NCBI GenBank assembly: GCA_020161935.1
Contig: JAIUNI010000002.1
Coordinates: 682,001 to 746,000, forward strand
Length of the DNA stretch: 64,000 bases
Reading direction: 5' to 3'
Origin: Chloroflexota bacterium
Lineage (GTDB): Bacteria; Chloroflexota; Anaerolineae; Aggregatilineales; Phototrophicaceae
Position 1 is the stretch's first letter; every line of letters starts with the position of its first letter. Below are positions 43,068 to 51,556 of this stretch, piece after piece. Both the position numbers and the translations under genes were made by a program. Under the pieces are notes generated by a model. It was not told the DNA's origin, ran no database searches, and saw only the letters and a program-made list of their open reading frames with translations.

Positions 43068-44531
43068 TTAAGATTCCGTTTCGAGTAAGACCGTCCATTC
43101 CAAGCTGCGATCCGCTTCCAACTCGCGCAGCACGTCATCCAGCGTGTCGCTCCGCTGGAGGATTTGCAGCAGCGGCAGGGCGAATTGGTCAACAGCCGCT
43201 CGCAGCGCCGGGCTGCCGTGTTCCGCGAAAGCTGCCGCCATGCTCATCACTAACTGCTGGCGGCTCACCCCTTCGATGGAAGCCGGGATTACGTAAGTGG
43301 GGACTTTGGCACTGCGCCCTAATGCCGCCACAAACGCTGGCCCCTGCTTGCGGTGCCATGTCACCGTAACGGCGCGGTCGTTGTTCACAAGGTTGAGCAT
43401 TTCGCTGCCGTGCTGATCGACCCAGTGCAGCAGCGCACGTCCACGCGGCGTTTCAGCCAGCCGCATTTGCAGATAATCAATCAGGCCGAGACGATCAGGC
43501 TGTTCGGCAGCGAGTTGTGGATCAGCCATCAGCAGCGGCGCGGGACCTTCACCCGTATTGATGGAACCAACGGGAATTCGAATATTCAACGCGGCGAGGA
43601 CATCCGCAATCGGGCAAGCCACGCCATGCCCATACAGCGGGTTACCGGGGTTGAGGTACGCCCCCCACATCAAGCCAATCACTTCATTATCGGCGTTGAC
43701 CAGTACCGATCCAGAGTCGCCCTTCTCCTGAAAAAACGTAGTCCCGGTATCCGGTCTAATCAAAATCTGGCGGATACGCGCGGGGATATTTTCGCTGGCA
43801 ACCGCAGTGGTTGGATGCGTGATTGTAATAATTCGCCCGGATGTGCGGTCGCTAGTTTTGCCGACCTTATGGACTAAATCTGAACTCACCACCGCAGTAT
43901 TGCTGCCAAAGGTGAGCGAATCACTGCCGCTGCCACCCAACGCTCGAATAAAACTGGTGGCTGTGATGCCGGATTTGATGGAGGCAATAGCGCAGTCCAT
44001 CACGGCATCATAACGCTGCGCCACCACCTCACCGATTTCGTCGCAGGTGCAGCAGCAGGCACCCCGAATATGGGGCTGCCCCACCTCCACACCTGTTTCC
44101 GAGAAGTCATATCCACCGAGCAGCACATGGGCGTTACTCAGCACGACAAATGTGTTGTCGCTGTTTCGTTGGGCGATGCAGCCCAGCGTACCGCCGCTGT
44201 CTTTATCATTCGCGATTTTGATGCCGCCTTTGAGAGGGCGGAATTTATCTTCGTTAAACGTCAGGGTCGGCACATCATAGGGGATGACATCGGTTTGGAC
44301 ACCGAAAATTTCATCGGGGATTTTTTCGCTGGGGGCGAGTTCCGATTCAGCAACCTTGCGTTCGACATAAACGCGGAAGGCCAGAACTTCTGTCAGTTCG
44401 CCACCGGTTTCCTTGATGCCGATCTCGACCGACACCACACCGGGATACTGCTTGAGCGCCTCGGTCGCTTGGTCGAACAGGGTCATCAACCGGTCATGCT
44501 CGGCCTTCCATTCAGCTTGTGTTTTCGCCAT
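43068..44531 (-). CDS. cytoplasmic trypsin-like serine protease, operon protein A (487 aa)
   Basis: Chymotrypsin-fold protease with a readable triad: H135 in VVLSNAHVLL, D179 in AVMDCAIASI, S273 in EKGDSGSVLV. A Cys cluster CCCTC (159-163) lies between His and Asp and may bind metal or be redox-sensitive. The N-terminal 100 residues form a separate domain (VSVEIGIKETGGELTEVLAF), and 330-487 is a helical C-terminal domain. No signal peptide, unlike most bacterial trypsins. First gene of the operon with a GGGGGA ribosome site. It may process the large proteins encoded downstream; that is inference. Confidence 0.85.
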   Translation of the reverse strand: MAKTQAEWKAEHDRLMTLFDQATEALKQYPGVVSVEIGIKETGGELTEVLAFRVYVERKVAESELAPSEKIPDEIFGVQTDVIPYDVPTLTFNEDKFRPLKGGIKIANDKDSGGTLGCIAQRNSDNTFVVLSNAHVLLGGYDFSETGVEVGQPHIRGACCCTCDEIGEVVAQRYDAVMDCAIASIKSGITATSFIRALGGSGSDSLTFGSNTAVVSSDLVHKVGKTSDRTSGRIITITHPTTAVASENIPARIRQILIRPDTGTTFFQEKGDSGSVLVNADNEVIGLMWGAYLNPGNPLYGHGVACPIADVLAALNIRIPVGSINTGEGPAPLLMADPQLAAEQPDRLGLIDYLQMRLAETPRGRALLHWVDQHGSEMLNLVNNDRAVTVTWHRKQGPAFVAALGRSAKVPTYVIPASIEGVSRQQLVMSMAAAFAEHGSPALRAAVDQFALPLLQILQRSDTLDDVLRELEADRSLEWTVLLETES

Positions 44532-44826
44532 TCGGACATCCCCCTACTGCATCGCTAATGAGTGTTAGCTTTCGGTCGGAAAGGTGGCACGAATCAGTAC
44601 ATGGTGCTGTGAATGATTAACCTAATGTTGGTGGTCAGCGTATTTTAGACAGATTAGGAATCCTGCTCGTTTCTCCCCTCAGGATTCACCCCGCTTAAGG
44701 CTTAAAAACAATTATTTTGACTATTTTGTTTACTTTTTTCACAAATTTCATTATTGAGCATGGAAATTTAAAGTCAACATTGTGAAATGCTTCTCAAAAC
44801 TCAGATCGTAAAATCTTAGGGCGATT
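44532..44826. other. intergenic region upstream of the five-gene operon
   Basis: 295 bp, AT-rich in its right two thirds. It must contain the operon promoter (minus strand) and the end of the aminotransferase unit. I find no convincing -35/-10 pair, strong hairpin or open frame. The 'GCTTAAGGCTTAAAAACAAT' stretch near 44693 is the most structured part. Confidence 0.4.
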
Positions 44827-45954
44827 TTAGTGTTCTTGGTCGCTCAGGAATGCATTAACCAGCGCGGCAATTCGAGCGGCTTCTTCGACGGTTGTTCGCT
44901 CATCCAACGGCAGGTTGATGATCGACGCGCCGAGGGCATCCGCTGCGGGGGTTGTCGGCTGTGCCGAGTGAGGCGCGAGGGCGGCTGTCATCGGGCGCAG
45001 CGGCGGGTACCAGCGGGTCGCGTCATGAACACCCTGTTCCCATAAAGAGCCGAGTAATGCATTCCGTAAATGCGCGGCGACCAACAGCGGATAACGCCAC
45101 AACACACTACCCGCCGGACGCGCGAGCGCTGGTAACAAAGTACTATCCGCATGGGTGAGGTGCTGGTCGTAAACCGCCGTAATATCGGCGCGGTGCGCGA
45201 GGTTATCCGGCAGATGGCGCAGCAGCTTCGGCAGTTCCGCCCAATCATCAGCCGCTAAACGGTAGGCGGTCAATTCGCCGTAAATCGCGAACAACTGCGG
45301 ATACAGATCGAGCAAGCGCGGGTTGGCGGTTTCATACTGGTGCAGCGACCAGTACAGGCTGTTCCACTGGTTCGTCAGCGCCATCAGCCGGTCATCCCAC
45401 AGCGGCAGCCCCGCTAAGACGCGCCCTGCTTCGCGGATGAACACGGCATCATCACTCAGCAGCGCCCCACCCACTTGGTTATCAGCAATCTTGCCGAGGC
45501 CGAAGCTCAGGATCGACGCATCCCCCCAACTGCCCGCAGGCTGCCCATCGACGTTTGCCCCCAGAGCGAGCGCGGCATCCTCAATCACGTTGATGTTGTG
45601 TGTTTTCGCCCACTGGACAATCGACCGCATGGGCGCGGGCAGGCCATATAGATGACAGGGGATGACAACGGCGGGATTGTAGGCCAGCGCAGCATTCAAC
45701 CCCCCGGTCGCCAAATTGCCCGTCTGCGGGTCAACATCCACCAGCAGCGGGCGGTTGCCGCTTTTCAGTACCGCCCACAGAACGATGTAACAGGTATTCG
45801 CCGGAATCAGCACCACTTCATTTGTAATCGCCCACACTTTGAGCGCCGCCCAAATGCCTGCCGCAGCCCGCCCCGGCAGCAGCGCGTGTGTGCGGTGGGT
45901 CATCGCTTGTAAATGAGCGACGGCACGGCGGGTCGGGGATAAATTCGTTTTCAT
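44827..45954 (-). CDS. DegT/DnrJ/EryC1/StrS-type PLP aminotransferase (375 aa)
   Basis: Fold-type I PLP enzyme of the sugar aminotransferase family. ALLPGRAAAGIWAALKVWA starts the large domain, NTCYIVLWAVLKSGNRPLLV and DVDPQTGNL follow, VIEDAALALGANVDG carries the Asp that contacts the PLP ring, and SILSFGLGKIADNQVGGALL carries the Schiff-base Lys. The usual partner genes for sugar or antibiotic biosynthesis are absent nearby, so the substrate is open. Monocistronic and divergent from the histidine kinase. Confidence 0.8.
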   Translation of the reverse strand: MKTNLSPTRRAVAHLQAMTHRTHALLPGRAAAGIWAALKVWAITNEVVLIPANTCYIVLWAVLKSGNRPLLVDVDPQTGNLATGGLNAALAYNPAVVIPCHLYGLPAPMRSIVQWAKTHNINVIEDAALALGANVDGQPAGSWGDASILSFGLGKIADNQVGGALLSDDAVFIREAGRVLAGLPLWDDRLMALTNQWNSLYWSLHQYETANPRLLDLYPQLFAIYGELTAYRLAADDWAELPKLLRHLPDNLAHRADITAVYDQHLTHADSTLLPALARPAGSVLWRYPLLVAAHLRNALLGSLWEQGVHDATRWYPPLRPMTAALAPHSAQPTTPAADALGASIINLPLDERTTVEEAARIAALVNAFLSDQEH

Positions 45955-46137
45955 ACCAACCTTCAGAACAGACAGCGCATAACTCTTTATGCATAAAAGA
46001 GGTACAATTGAACTTTAATAGGAGTAACGCGATTTATTGGTTTAGAGCTTGTTTAGATGTGATTAATAACCTGTGAGTGAAATGGTCGTTACATTTAAAC
46101 GGCTTGCGATACAGGACTAATCTAAAGGTGGCTGTTC

Positions 46138-49074
46138 ATGCTCAGGCGACTCAGCGATTTTCTCACCCCACCTGTCTTTAATGACGAAGAACAGACTCGA
46201 AACGCTCGTCTCGTGTATGTACTCATCCTTGCGATACTCACGTTAGACATCCTAAACATCATTTTAGATTACATTTTTATTCCCGTAGACCTCGGTCTTG
46301 GCCCCAACCTTGCCACCTTGATCGTCGGCATCATCATGCTCGTGTTGGTGCGGCGTGGCTACGTGACCCCAATCGGTATGGCGCTCGCCCTGTCGTCATG
46401 GGTCACCATCACATTCCTTGCCTACACCACCGACGGTTTAACCAACTCCATTGTCTCCCTGTACGTCCTGCCGATCATCATCGCAGGTCTGCTCATAAAT
46501 TTGCGAACGGGCTTAGTGGTAGCAGGTCTGAGCATTATGAGTGCCTTAGCCTTCGCGTTTGCCGCCGACATGGGCAAATATCCCCTCACCGACAGCACCA
46601 TACCCATGTCGATGCGTCTGGGGTATTACGTGACGCTGTTTTCATTTACAGGCGTGACGATTTACCTGAGCATCGGCGCGATCCAAAATGCGCTGGCACG
46701 CACGCAAGCGACCGAGAACCGGCTTCGCGAAAGTAACGGACGTTTGCAAGCTGAAAGTGAAGCCCGCACCCGTATTCAACAGGAACTCGAAGACAGTGAA
46801 CGGCGCTGGCGGTTCGCCCTTGATGGCAGCGAAACCGGCGTATGGGATATGAATCTGGAAACCGACGAGATCTTCCGTTCAGTTGGTTATCTCGAATTAC
46901 TCGGTTACACGGCAGAAGAAATGACCGCTTTTCCTGATACCAGTATACTGTTCCACCCCGATGATGCCGAAGAAGTCATGCGGAAGCGCGACACCTATCT
47001 CCAGCAGCCCGACCCCACCCATGAAACCCCGCCCTATGAAGATAAAATCCGGCTTCTACACGCGGATGGAACCTATCACTGGTATCTGTACCGGGGCAAG
47101 ATGACCGAGTTTGGCACCGATCAGCAGCCGAAACGCTTCATGGGAACCCTGACAGATGTCACCCATCAGCAGAAGATGGAGGCCGCGCTCGAAGAGGCCG
47201 AACTGCGCTGGCGCTTTGCCTTAGAGGGCAGTGATGCCGGGGTGTGGGATGCCAACCTACAAACGGGTGTAACTTATCGGTCGCCGCGTTATCTGGAAAT
47301 GATCGGCTACACAGCCGAAACACTGCCCGAATTCAGGGCGCTGGTTCATCGGGATGACCTTGACCGGACGATTGATAAGCGCACACGTTTCCTAAACGGC
47401 GAGAGCAAAACTTACCAAGATGAGTTCCGCCTCCGCTGCGGGGACGGCATTTATCGCTGGTTTTCATCACAGGGCAAAATCATCCAGCGCAACCCGGACG
47501 GCACAGCACTGCGAATTGTCGGCACCGTGAAAGATATTACGCTGCGAAAAGAACTGGAAGAAACGATTCGCCTTTCGGAAGAAGCCTATCGTAACCTGTT
47601 TGAAAACAACCCCAACCCCATGTGGGTCTATAACCGCGAAACATCCCGCATCGTCGCCGTCAATGATGCCGCCATGCACCTCTACGGCTACACACAGGCC
47701 GAATTCTTCAACATGACGTTTTGGGACTTAATGGCGCATGACGACTCCAAACGGTTGGAGGCCGTGATTTCAAATGGCATGAATGATTTCTCCGCCCCCG
47801 ATGTCTGGACCCACCAGAGTAAATCCGGCGATCTGCTGCAAGTGGAAGTCTCAGCCCACGAAACCATCTTTCAAAATCAGCGGGCGCGAATTGTGCTGAT
47901 TCGCGATTTAACCGCTCAAAAAGCCGTTGAGGAATCGCTGCGGAGTTCGCAAGAATTATTCGGTCATGTGTTTGACAGCGTTCCGGTTGGTGTGGCCCTC
48001 AGCCGCCTCAAAGATGGCACGTATATCAGCGTTAATCCCTACTTTGCCGAAATGCTCGATTTTGCCCGCGAGGATATGATCGGTCACACGGGCATCAACC
48101 TCAAAATTGTCGATAGTGTTTCGCGGCATAAACATATCGAATCCATCCTCAAAGCCGCGCCGGAATCCTATAAGATTGAACAAAGACTCCGCGCGAAAAC
48201 CGGGCGCAGTGTCGATACGCTAACCACTGCTCAGGTGATTAAACTCGCGCATGAAGATGCCCTACTCAGCATTGTGGTTGACATCACCGCCATTAAACGG
48301 GCAGAGCGCGAGCGAATGCAGATTAACATGCTCCAATCCGAGTTGGATAACCAGCGTGAAGTGGTCGAACTGAAAGAGCGCTTTATTTCCGGCGTGTCGC
48401 ACGAGTTCCGCAGCCCGCTGACTATTATGCTCTCCGGCACAGGCATCCTCCGCCTGCATGACGAAAAGTTTAACACGCAGCAGCGCATCGAACGCCTACA
48501 AAAGATCGAAACCCAGATTCATTATCTGAGCGACCTGCTCGACCGTGTATTGACCATCAGTAAGGCGCGTGCGGGCAAGTTCCAGTTCATACCGCGCGAA
48601 CTCGATGTTGTCCGCTTCTGCCGTGAGCTTTTTGAAGACTTCAAACTCACCGACAACAACAGGCATGTATTTGTGTTCGAGGCAGCCGGTAATTTCGACC
48701 ATGCCAAGATGGATGAAAAGCTGATGCAGCACATCCTCATGAACCTCATGTCGAATGCGGTGAAGTATTCGCCTGAGGGTAAAACCGTCAAGATGCGCTT
48801 GGAACGTTCGGATGACGAAGTGGTCATTCATATCGCCGATCAAGGCATCGGTATTCCCGAAGAAGAACAGCATCAGGTCTTTGAGCCGTTCTTCCGCAGC
48901 AAAAATGCCGAGACGATCAAAGGCACCGGCTTGGGCTTGTCGATTACGAAAGAGAGTGTCGATGCCCATCTGGGTCATATCGCATGGCAAAGCCAGCAGG
49001 GTATTGGCACGACCTTCATCGTACGCTTACCGGGCGGCTTCCAACCGGTGATGGAACTTGAGTCCGAAGCGTAG
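46138..49074 (+). CDS. membrane-bound multi-PAS sensor histidine kinase (978 aa)
   Basis: N-terminal membrane module of about five or six helices (residues 20-190), a short coiled coil, then four PAS/PAC domains. The first two begin RRWRFALDGSETGVWDMNLE and LRWRFALEGSDAGVWDANLQ and are close repeats; two more follow (NLFENNPNPMWVYNRETSRI; LFGHVFDSVPVGVALSRLKD). The kinase core has the H-box at H755 (SGVSHEFRSPL), the N-box NLMSNAVKYSPEGK, and G-boxes DQGIGIPEEEQ and KGTGLGLSI. No receiver domain and no response-regulator gene adjacent, so the partner is elsewhere. Signal unknown. Confidence 0.92.
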   Translation: MLRRLSDFLTPPVFNDEEQTRNARLVYVLILAILTLDILNIILDYIFIPVDLGLGPNLATLIVGIIMLVLVRRGYVTPIGMALALSSWVTITFLAYTTDGLTNSIVSLYVLPIIIAGLLINLRTGLVVAGLSIMSALAFAFAADMGKYPLTDSTIPMSMRLGYYVTLFSFTGVTIYLSIGAIQNALARTQATENRLRESNGRLQAESEARTRIQQELEDSERRWRFALDGSETGVWDMNLETDEIFRSVGYLELLGYTAEEMTAFPDTSILFHPDDAEEVMRKRDTYLQQPDPTHETPPYEDKIRLLHADGTYHWYLYRGKMTEFGTDQQPKRFMGTLTDVTHQQKMEAALEEAELRWRFALEGSDAGVWDANLQTGVTYRSPRYLEMIGYTAETLPEFRALVHRDDLDRTIDKRTRFLNGESKTYQDEFRLRCGDGIYRWFSSQGKIIQRNPDGTALRIVGTVKDITLRKELEETIRLSEEAYRNLFENNPNPMWVYNRETSRIVAVNDAAMHLYGYTQAEFFNMTFWDLMAHDDSKRLEAVISNGMNDFSAPDVWTHQSKSGDLLQVEVSAHETIFQNQRARIVLIRDLTAQKAVEESLRSSQELFGHVFDSVPVGVALSRLKDGTYISVNPYFAEMLDFAREDMIGHTGINLKIVDSVSRHKHIESILKAAPESYKIEQRLRAKTGRSVDTLTTAQVIKLAHEDALLSIVVDITAIKRAERERMQINMLQSELDNQREVVELKERFISGVSHEFRSPLTIMLSGTGILRLHDEKFNTQQRIERLQKIETQIHYLSDLLDRVLTISKARAGKFQFIPRELDVVRFCRELFEDFKLTDNNRHVFVFEAAGNFDHAKMDEKLMQHILMNLMSNAVKYSPEGKTVKMRLERSDDEVVIHIADQGIGIPEEEQHQVFEPFFRSKNAETIKGTGLGLSITKESVDAHLGHIAWQSQQGIGTTFIVRLPGGFQPVMELESEA

Positions 49075-49230
49075 TTGTCTAATCCCTGCCTACTCGCGAC
49101 ATTATTGATAAAGCACAAGAAGTTTACTTTTTTACGAACATTACAAAAAATTCGTAAATCCTTATAACTTCTAAGAATTAATGTTGCGTCATAATGTAGG
49201 TAGGGGAGTACCTTAGTCATATGGTCAAAA

Positions 49231-49249
49231 TGTGACAAAAGGTGTCACA
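49231..49249. promoter_or_regulatory. palindromic site upstream of yceD-rpoD
   Basis: TGTGACA, 5-nt spacer AAAGG, then TGTCACA: a perfect 7-bp inverted repeat, 48 bp upstream of the -35 box. It could be an activator or repressor site. Confidence 0.4.
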
Positions 49250-49296
49250 ATATGATTGAATCGCACTTTTGGGGGAGACAAAAGTTGTCGCACATA

Positions 49297-49326
49297 TTGA
49301 CACAGATGAGCCATTTCTCATATAAT
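49297..49326 (+). promoter_or_regulatory. consensus sigma-70 promoter of yceD-rpoD
   Basis: Perfect -35 TTGACA (49297-49302), 18-bp spacer, perfect -10 TATAAT (49321-49326). Expected start near 49333, leaving a leader of about 50 nt before the GTG at 49385. Confidence 0.8.
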
Positions 49327-49384
49327 TCGTAAATATGTTAGGTTTTTCGTTACACTTGCAGTTGTTTCAACGGGATTTTGGCGG

Positions 49385-49894
49385 GTGAATACTTACGTCA
49401 GCAACCGTGTTTTGAAAATAAACGTGGGCTTTTTACTGGCGGCGGGTGTCGGTAATCATCACGATTCCGCATTCGATGTGCCGACGGTGAAAGTAGCCGA
49501 CGACCTCACGGTTGATTACGTTCGTGGCCCCATCCGACTCAGCCGCACCGCAGCCGGTATCCTCGTGCAGGGTCAGCTCGAAGTGGGCATCACTGGCGAA
49601 TGCTACCGGTGTTTGGACGATGTGACTCAAAATGTCACAATCCCTGTTGAAGAATTATATGCGTATCCGCCGACATCGACTTCCGAGTTTAGCGTCCTAG
49701 AAGACGCGGTTCTTGACCTTGCTCCACTGCTCCGTGCGGAAGTCATGCTTGCATCCACCAACGGCGTGTTGTGCCGGGAGGATTGCAAAGGGCTTTGCCC
49801 GGAATGTGGGACGAACCTGAACTACGATACCTGTGACTGTGCATCAAATGCCATTGACCCGCGCTTGGCGGGTTTGAAGAATTTCCTGAAGTAG
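49385..49894 (+). CDS. yceD: YceD / DUF177 family protein (169 aa)
   Basis: DUF177 domain linked to large-subunit rRNA accumulation in bacteria and plants. Visible features: the strand VDYVRGPIRLSRTAAGILVQ, GECYRCLDDVTQNVTIPVEE with a conserved Cys pair, an acidic segment, EVMLASTNGVLCREDCKGLC, and PECGTNLNYDTCDC near the C-terminus. GTG start. In many bacteria it is followed by rpmF (ribosomal protein L32), but here the next gene, 45 nt on, is the primary sigma factor. Confidence 0.85.
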   Translation: MNTYVSNRVLKINVGFLLAAGVGNHHDSAFDVPTVKVADDLTVDYVRGPIRLSRTAAGILVQGQLEVGITGECYRCLDDVTQNVTIPVEELYAYPPTSTSEFSVLEDAVLDLAPLLRAEVMLASTNGVLCREDCKGLCPECGTNLNYDTCDCASNAIDPRLAGLKNFLK

Positions 49895-49939
49895 TCTGCA
49901 ATTTTCGTAATTTTCATCTACAGCAGCGGAGCGTGACCT

Positions 49940-51070
49940 GTGGCCTACGAAAAACAGCCTTATGATGGTTTGGATTTTGTTACATCAGATAATTTTTTTG
50001 AAGACGACGACTTTGGTGATGGATTAGGGACGGAACCCACCGACGACTTATTTTTTGGCAGTGACAGCGAAGATCATTTTTATGAAGACGAATTTTCCGA
50101 AGAGGATATGGAAGACGAACTGAGCGATGAGGAAGACCTTGATGACTATGATGTCAACGGGATGCTTTCCAACGACGCGGTTGGCCTGTACCTCAAGGAA
50201 ATGGCGCGTGTTCCCCTGCTGAACACCGAGGAAGAAATCAACCTCGCCAAGCGCTTGGAAGCCGGTGACGAGTGCCAGCGCAAGCTGCGTAAAGACCCCT
50301 CGCACAAGAAGGCCGGCGAATGGCAGATGAAGTGTGACGATGGCATGGATGCCCGCGAACACCTGATTAAAGCCAACACCCGCTTGGTGGTTTCCATCGC
50401 TAAAAAGTATATGTCGCGCGGCGTACCCTTCCTTGACCTGATTCAGGAAGGCAACCTCGGCTTGATGAAGGCCGTCGAAAAGTTTGATTACCGCCGTGGC
50501 TACCGCTTTAGCACCTACGCGACATGGTGGATTCGCCAGACCATCACCCGCGCGATTGCCGATCAGGGTCGTACCATTCGCGTCCCCGTTCATATGAGCG
50601 ACCGCATCCGCCGCCTGTACCGCGTGGCACGCCAGCTTGAGCAGGAATACGGACGCAAGCCGACACCTGACGAAATCGCTAAGGAAATGCAGTGCGAACC
50701 GCGCAAAATCCAGTGGATGCTGCGTGTGTCGTGGCAGCCGCTCAGTCTTGAACACCCTGTCGGCGAGGATGAGGACAGCGAACTCGGTAACTTTATCGAG
50801 AACGACAGCGAACTCACCCCTGCCCAGAGCGCGCACGATAACCTGCTGCGCGAGAAGATCGAAGAAGTGCTGTCGACCCTCACCCCGCGTGAGGCGCGTA
50901 TCCTGCGGCTGCGCTTCGGTTTGCAGAACGGACGCTGCTACACGCTCGAAGAAGTCGGGCAGAAGTTCGGCCTGACGCGCGAACGCATCCGCCAGATCGA
51001 AGGCCGTGCGCTCCGTCGTCTGCGCCACCCGCGCCGCGCCCGCCAACTGCGCGACTACTTGGCAATGTAA
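49940..51070 (+). CDS. rpoD: primary RNA polymerase sigma factor, RpoD/SigA type (376 aa)
   Basis: A very acidic N-terminal region of about 70 residues stands in for region 1.1. Region 1.2 is [20 protein letters not shown]; region 2 is [40 protein letters not shown] and [20 protein letters not shown]; region 3 is [15 protein letters not shown]; region 4 is [20 protein letters not shown] with the [23 protein letters not shown]. All core and promoter-recognition residues look intact, consistent with the housekeeping sigma. GTG start. A strong terminator follows. Confidence 0.95.
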   Translation: MAYEKQPYDGLDFVTSDNFFEDDDFGDGLGTEPTDDLFFGSDSEDHFYEDEFSEEDMEDELSDEEDLDDYDVNGMLSNDAVGLYLKEMARVPLLNTEEEINLAKRLEAGDECQRKLRKDPSHKKAGEWQMKCDDGMDAREHLIKANTRLVVSIAKKYMSRGVPFLDLIQEGNLGLMKAVEKFDYRRGYRFSTYATWWIRQTITRAIADQGRTIRVPVHMSDRIRRLYRVARQLEQEYGRKPTPDEIAKEMQCEPRKIQWMLRVSWQPLSLEHPVGEDEDSELGNFIENDSELTPAQSAHDNLLREKIEEVLSTLTPREARILRLRFGLQNGRCYTLEEVGQKFGLTRERIRQIEGRALRRLRHPRRARQLRDYLAM

Positions 51071-51091
51071 ATTTGATACCCAACTGTCTAC

Positions 51092-51126
51092 AAAAGCGCG
51101 ATCATCTCAGGTCGCGCTTTTTATTT
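51092..51126 (+). terminator. rpoD terminator
   Basis: Perfect 10-bp stem AAAAGCGCGA / TCGCGCTTTT (51092-51101, 51112-51121), then TATTT. Confidence 0.85.
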
Positions 51127-51500
51127 CCCCGCATCACCCACCCTCACCACCACAACCATCGGTATTTCTCTGTCGACTAAAGACTATTGACTATCGACTC
51201 GCATTCGCCCGCCTTTGCATTGAGCCGGAGACTGGCGATTGATCGCTGGCGACCCGCATTTGTCTTAAACTGATAACTGTAAACTGGCAACTGATAACTT
51301 CAAATGGCGCTCTCTCCCATCTTGGCGACTCGTATTCGTCTTAAGCTGGAGACTGCCGACTGATCGCTGGCGACTTTGTTTTGACTGATAACTGTAAACT
51401 GGCAACTGATAACTTCAAATGGCGCTCTCTCCCATCTTGGCGACTCGTATTCGTCTTAAGCTGAAGACTGGCGACTGATCGCTGGCGACTATCGACTACA
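51127..51500. repeat. tandem boilerplate repeats between rpoD and the helicase gene
   Basis: No gene. A 115-bp unit is repeated directly (51271-51385, and 51386 to about 51495). It contains GATAACTGTAAACTGGCAAC, AATGGCGCTCTCTCCCATCT, TGGCGACTCGTATTCGTCTT, and AGACTGGCGACTGATCGCTG. A shorter related unit precedes it (51217-51252). The same motifs occur within the long inverted repeats and near 17964-18029 and 18741-18775. Confidence 0.75.
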
Positions 51501-51502
51501 AA

Positions 51503-51533
51503 TAAAAAACGGGCATCGTTTCCAATGCCCGTT
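51503..51533 (-). terminator. helicase gene terminator
   Basis: Perfect 9-bp stem AACGGGCAT / ATGCCCGTT (51509-51517, 51525-51533), followed on the minus strand by TTTTTATTTG. Confidence 0.85.
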
Positions 51534-51556
51534 CCAAAATCCAACCGCCGACCGGC

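Noticed and set aside
28672..44531. Contractile injection system or phage tail interpretation of the giant-protein operon
   Set aside because: No sheath, tube, spike, baseplate lysozyme or AAA ATPase can be seen; size and operon structure alone are not enough.
51271..51495. CRISPR-like direct repeats
   Set aside because: Only two long units with no unique spacers of constant length, and the motifs occur dispersed elsewhere.
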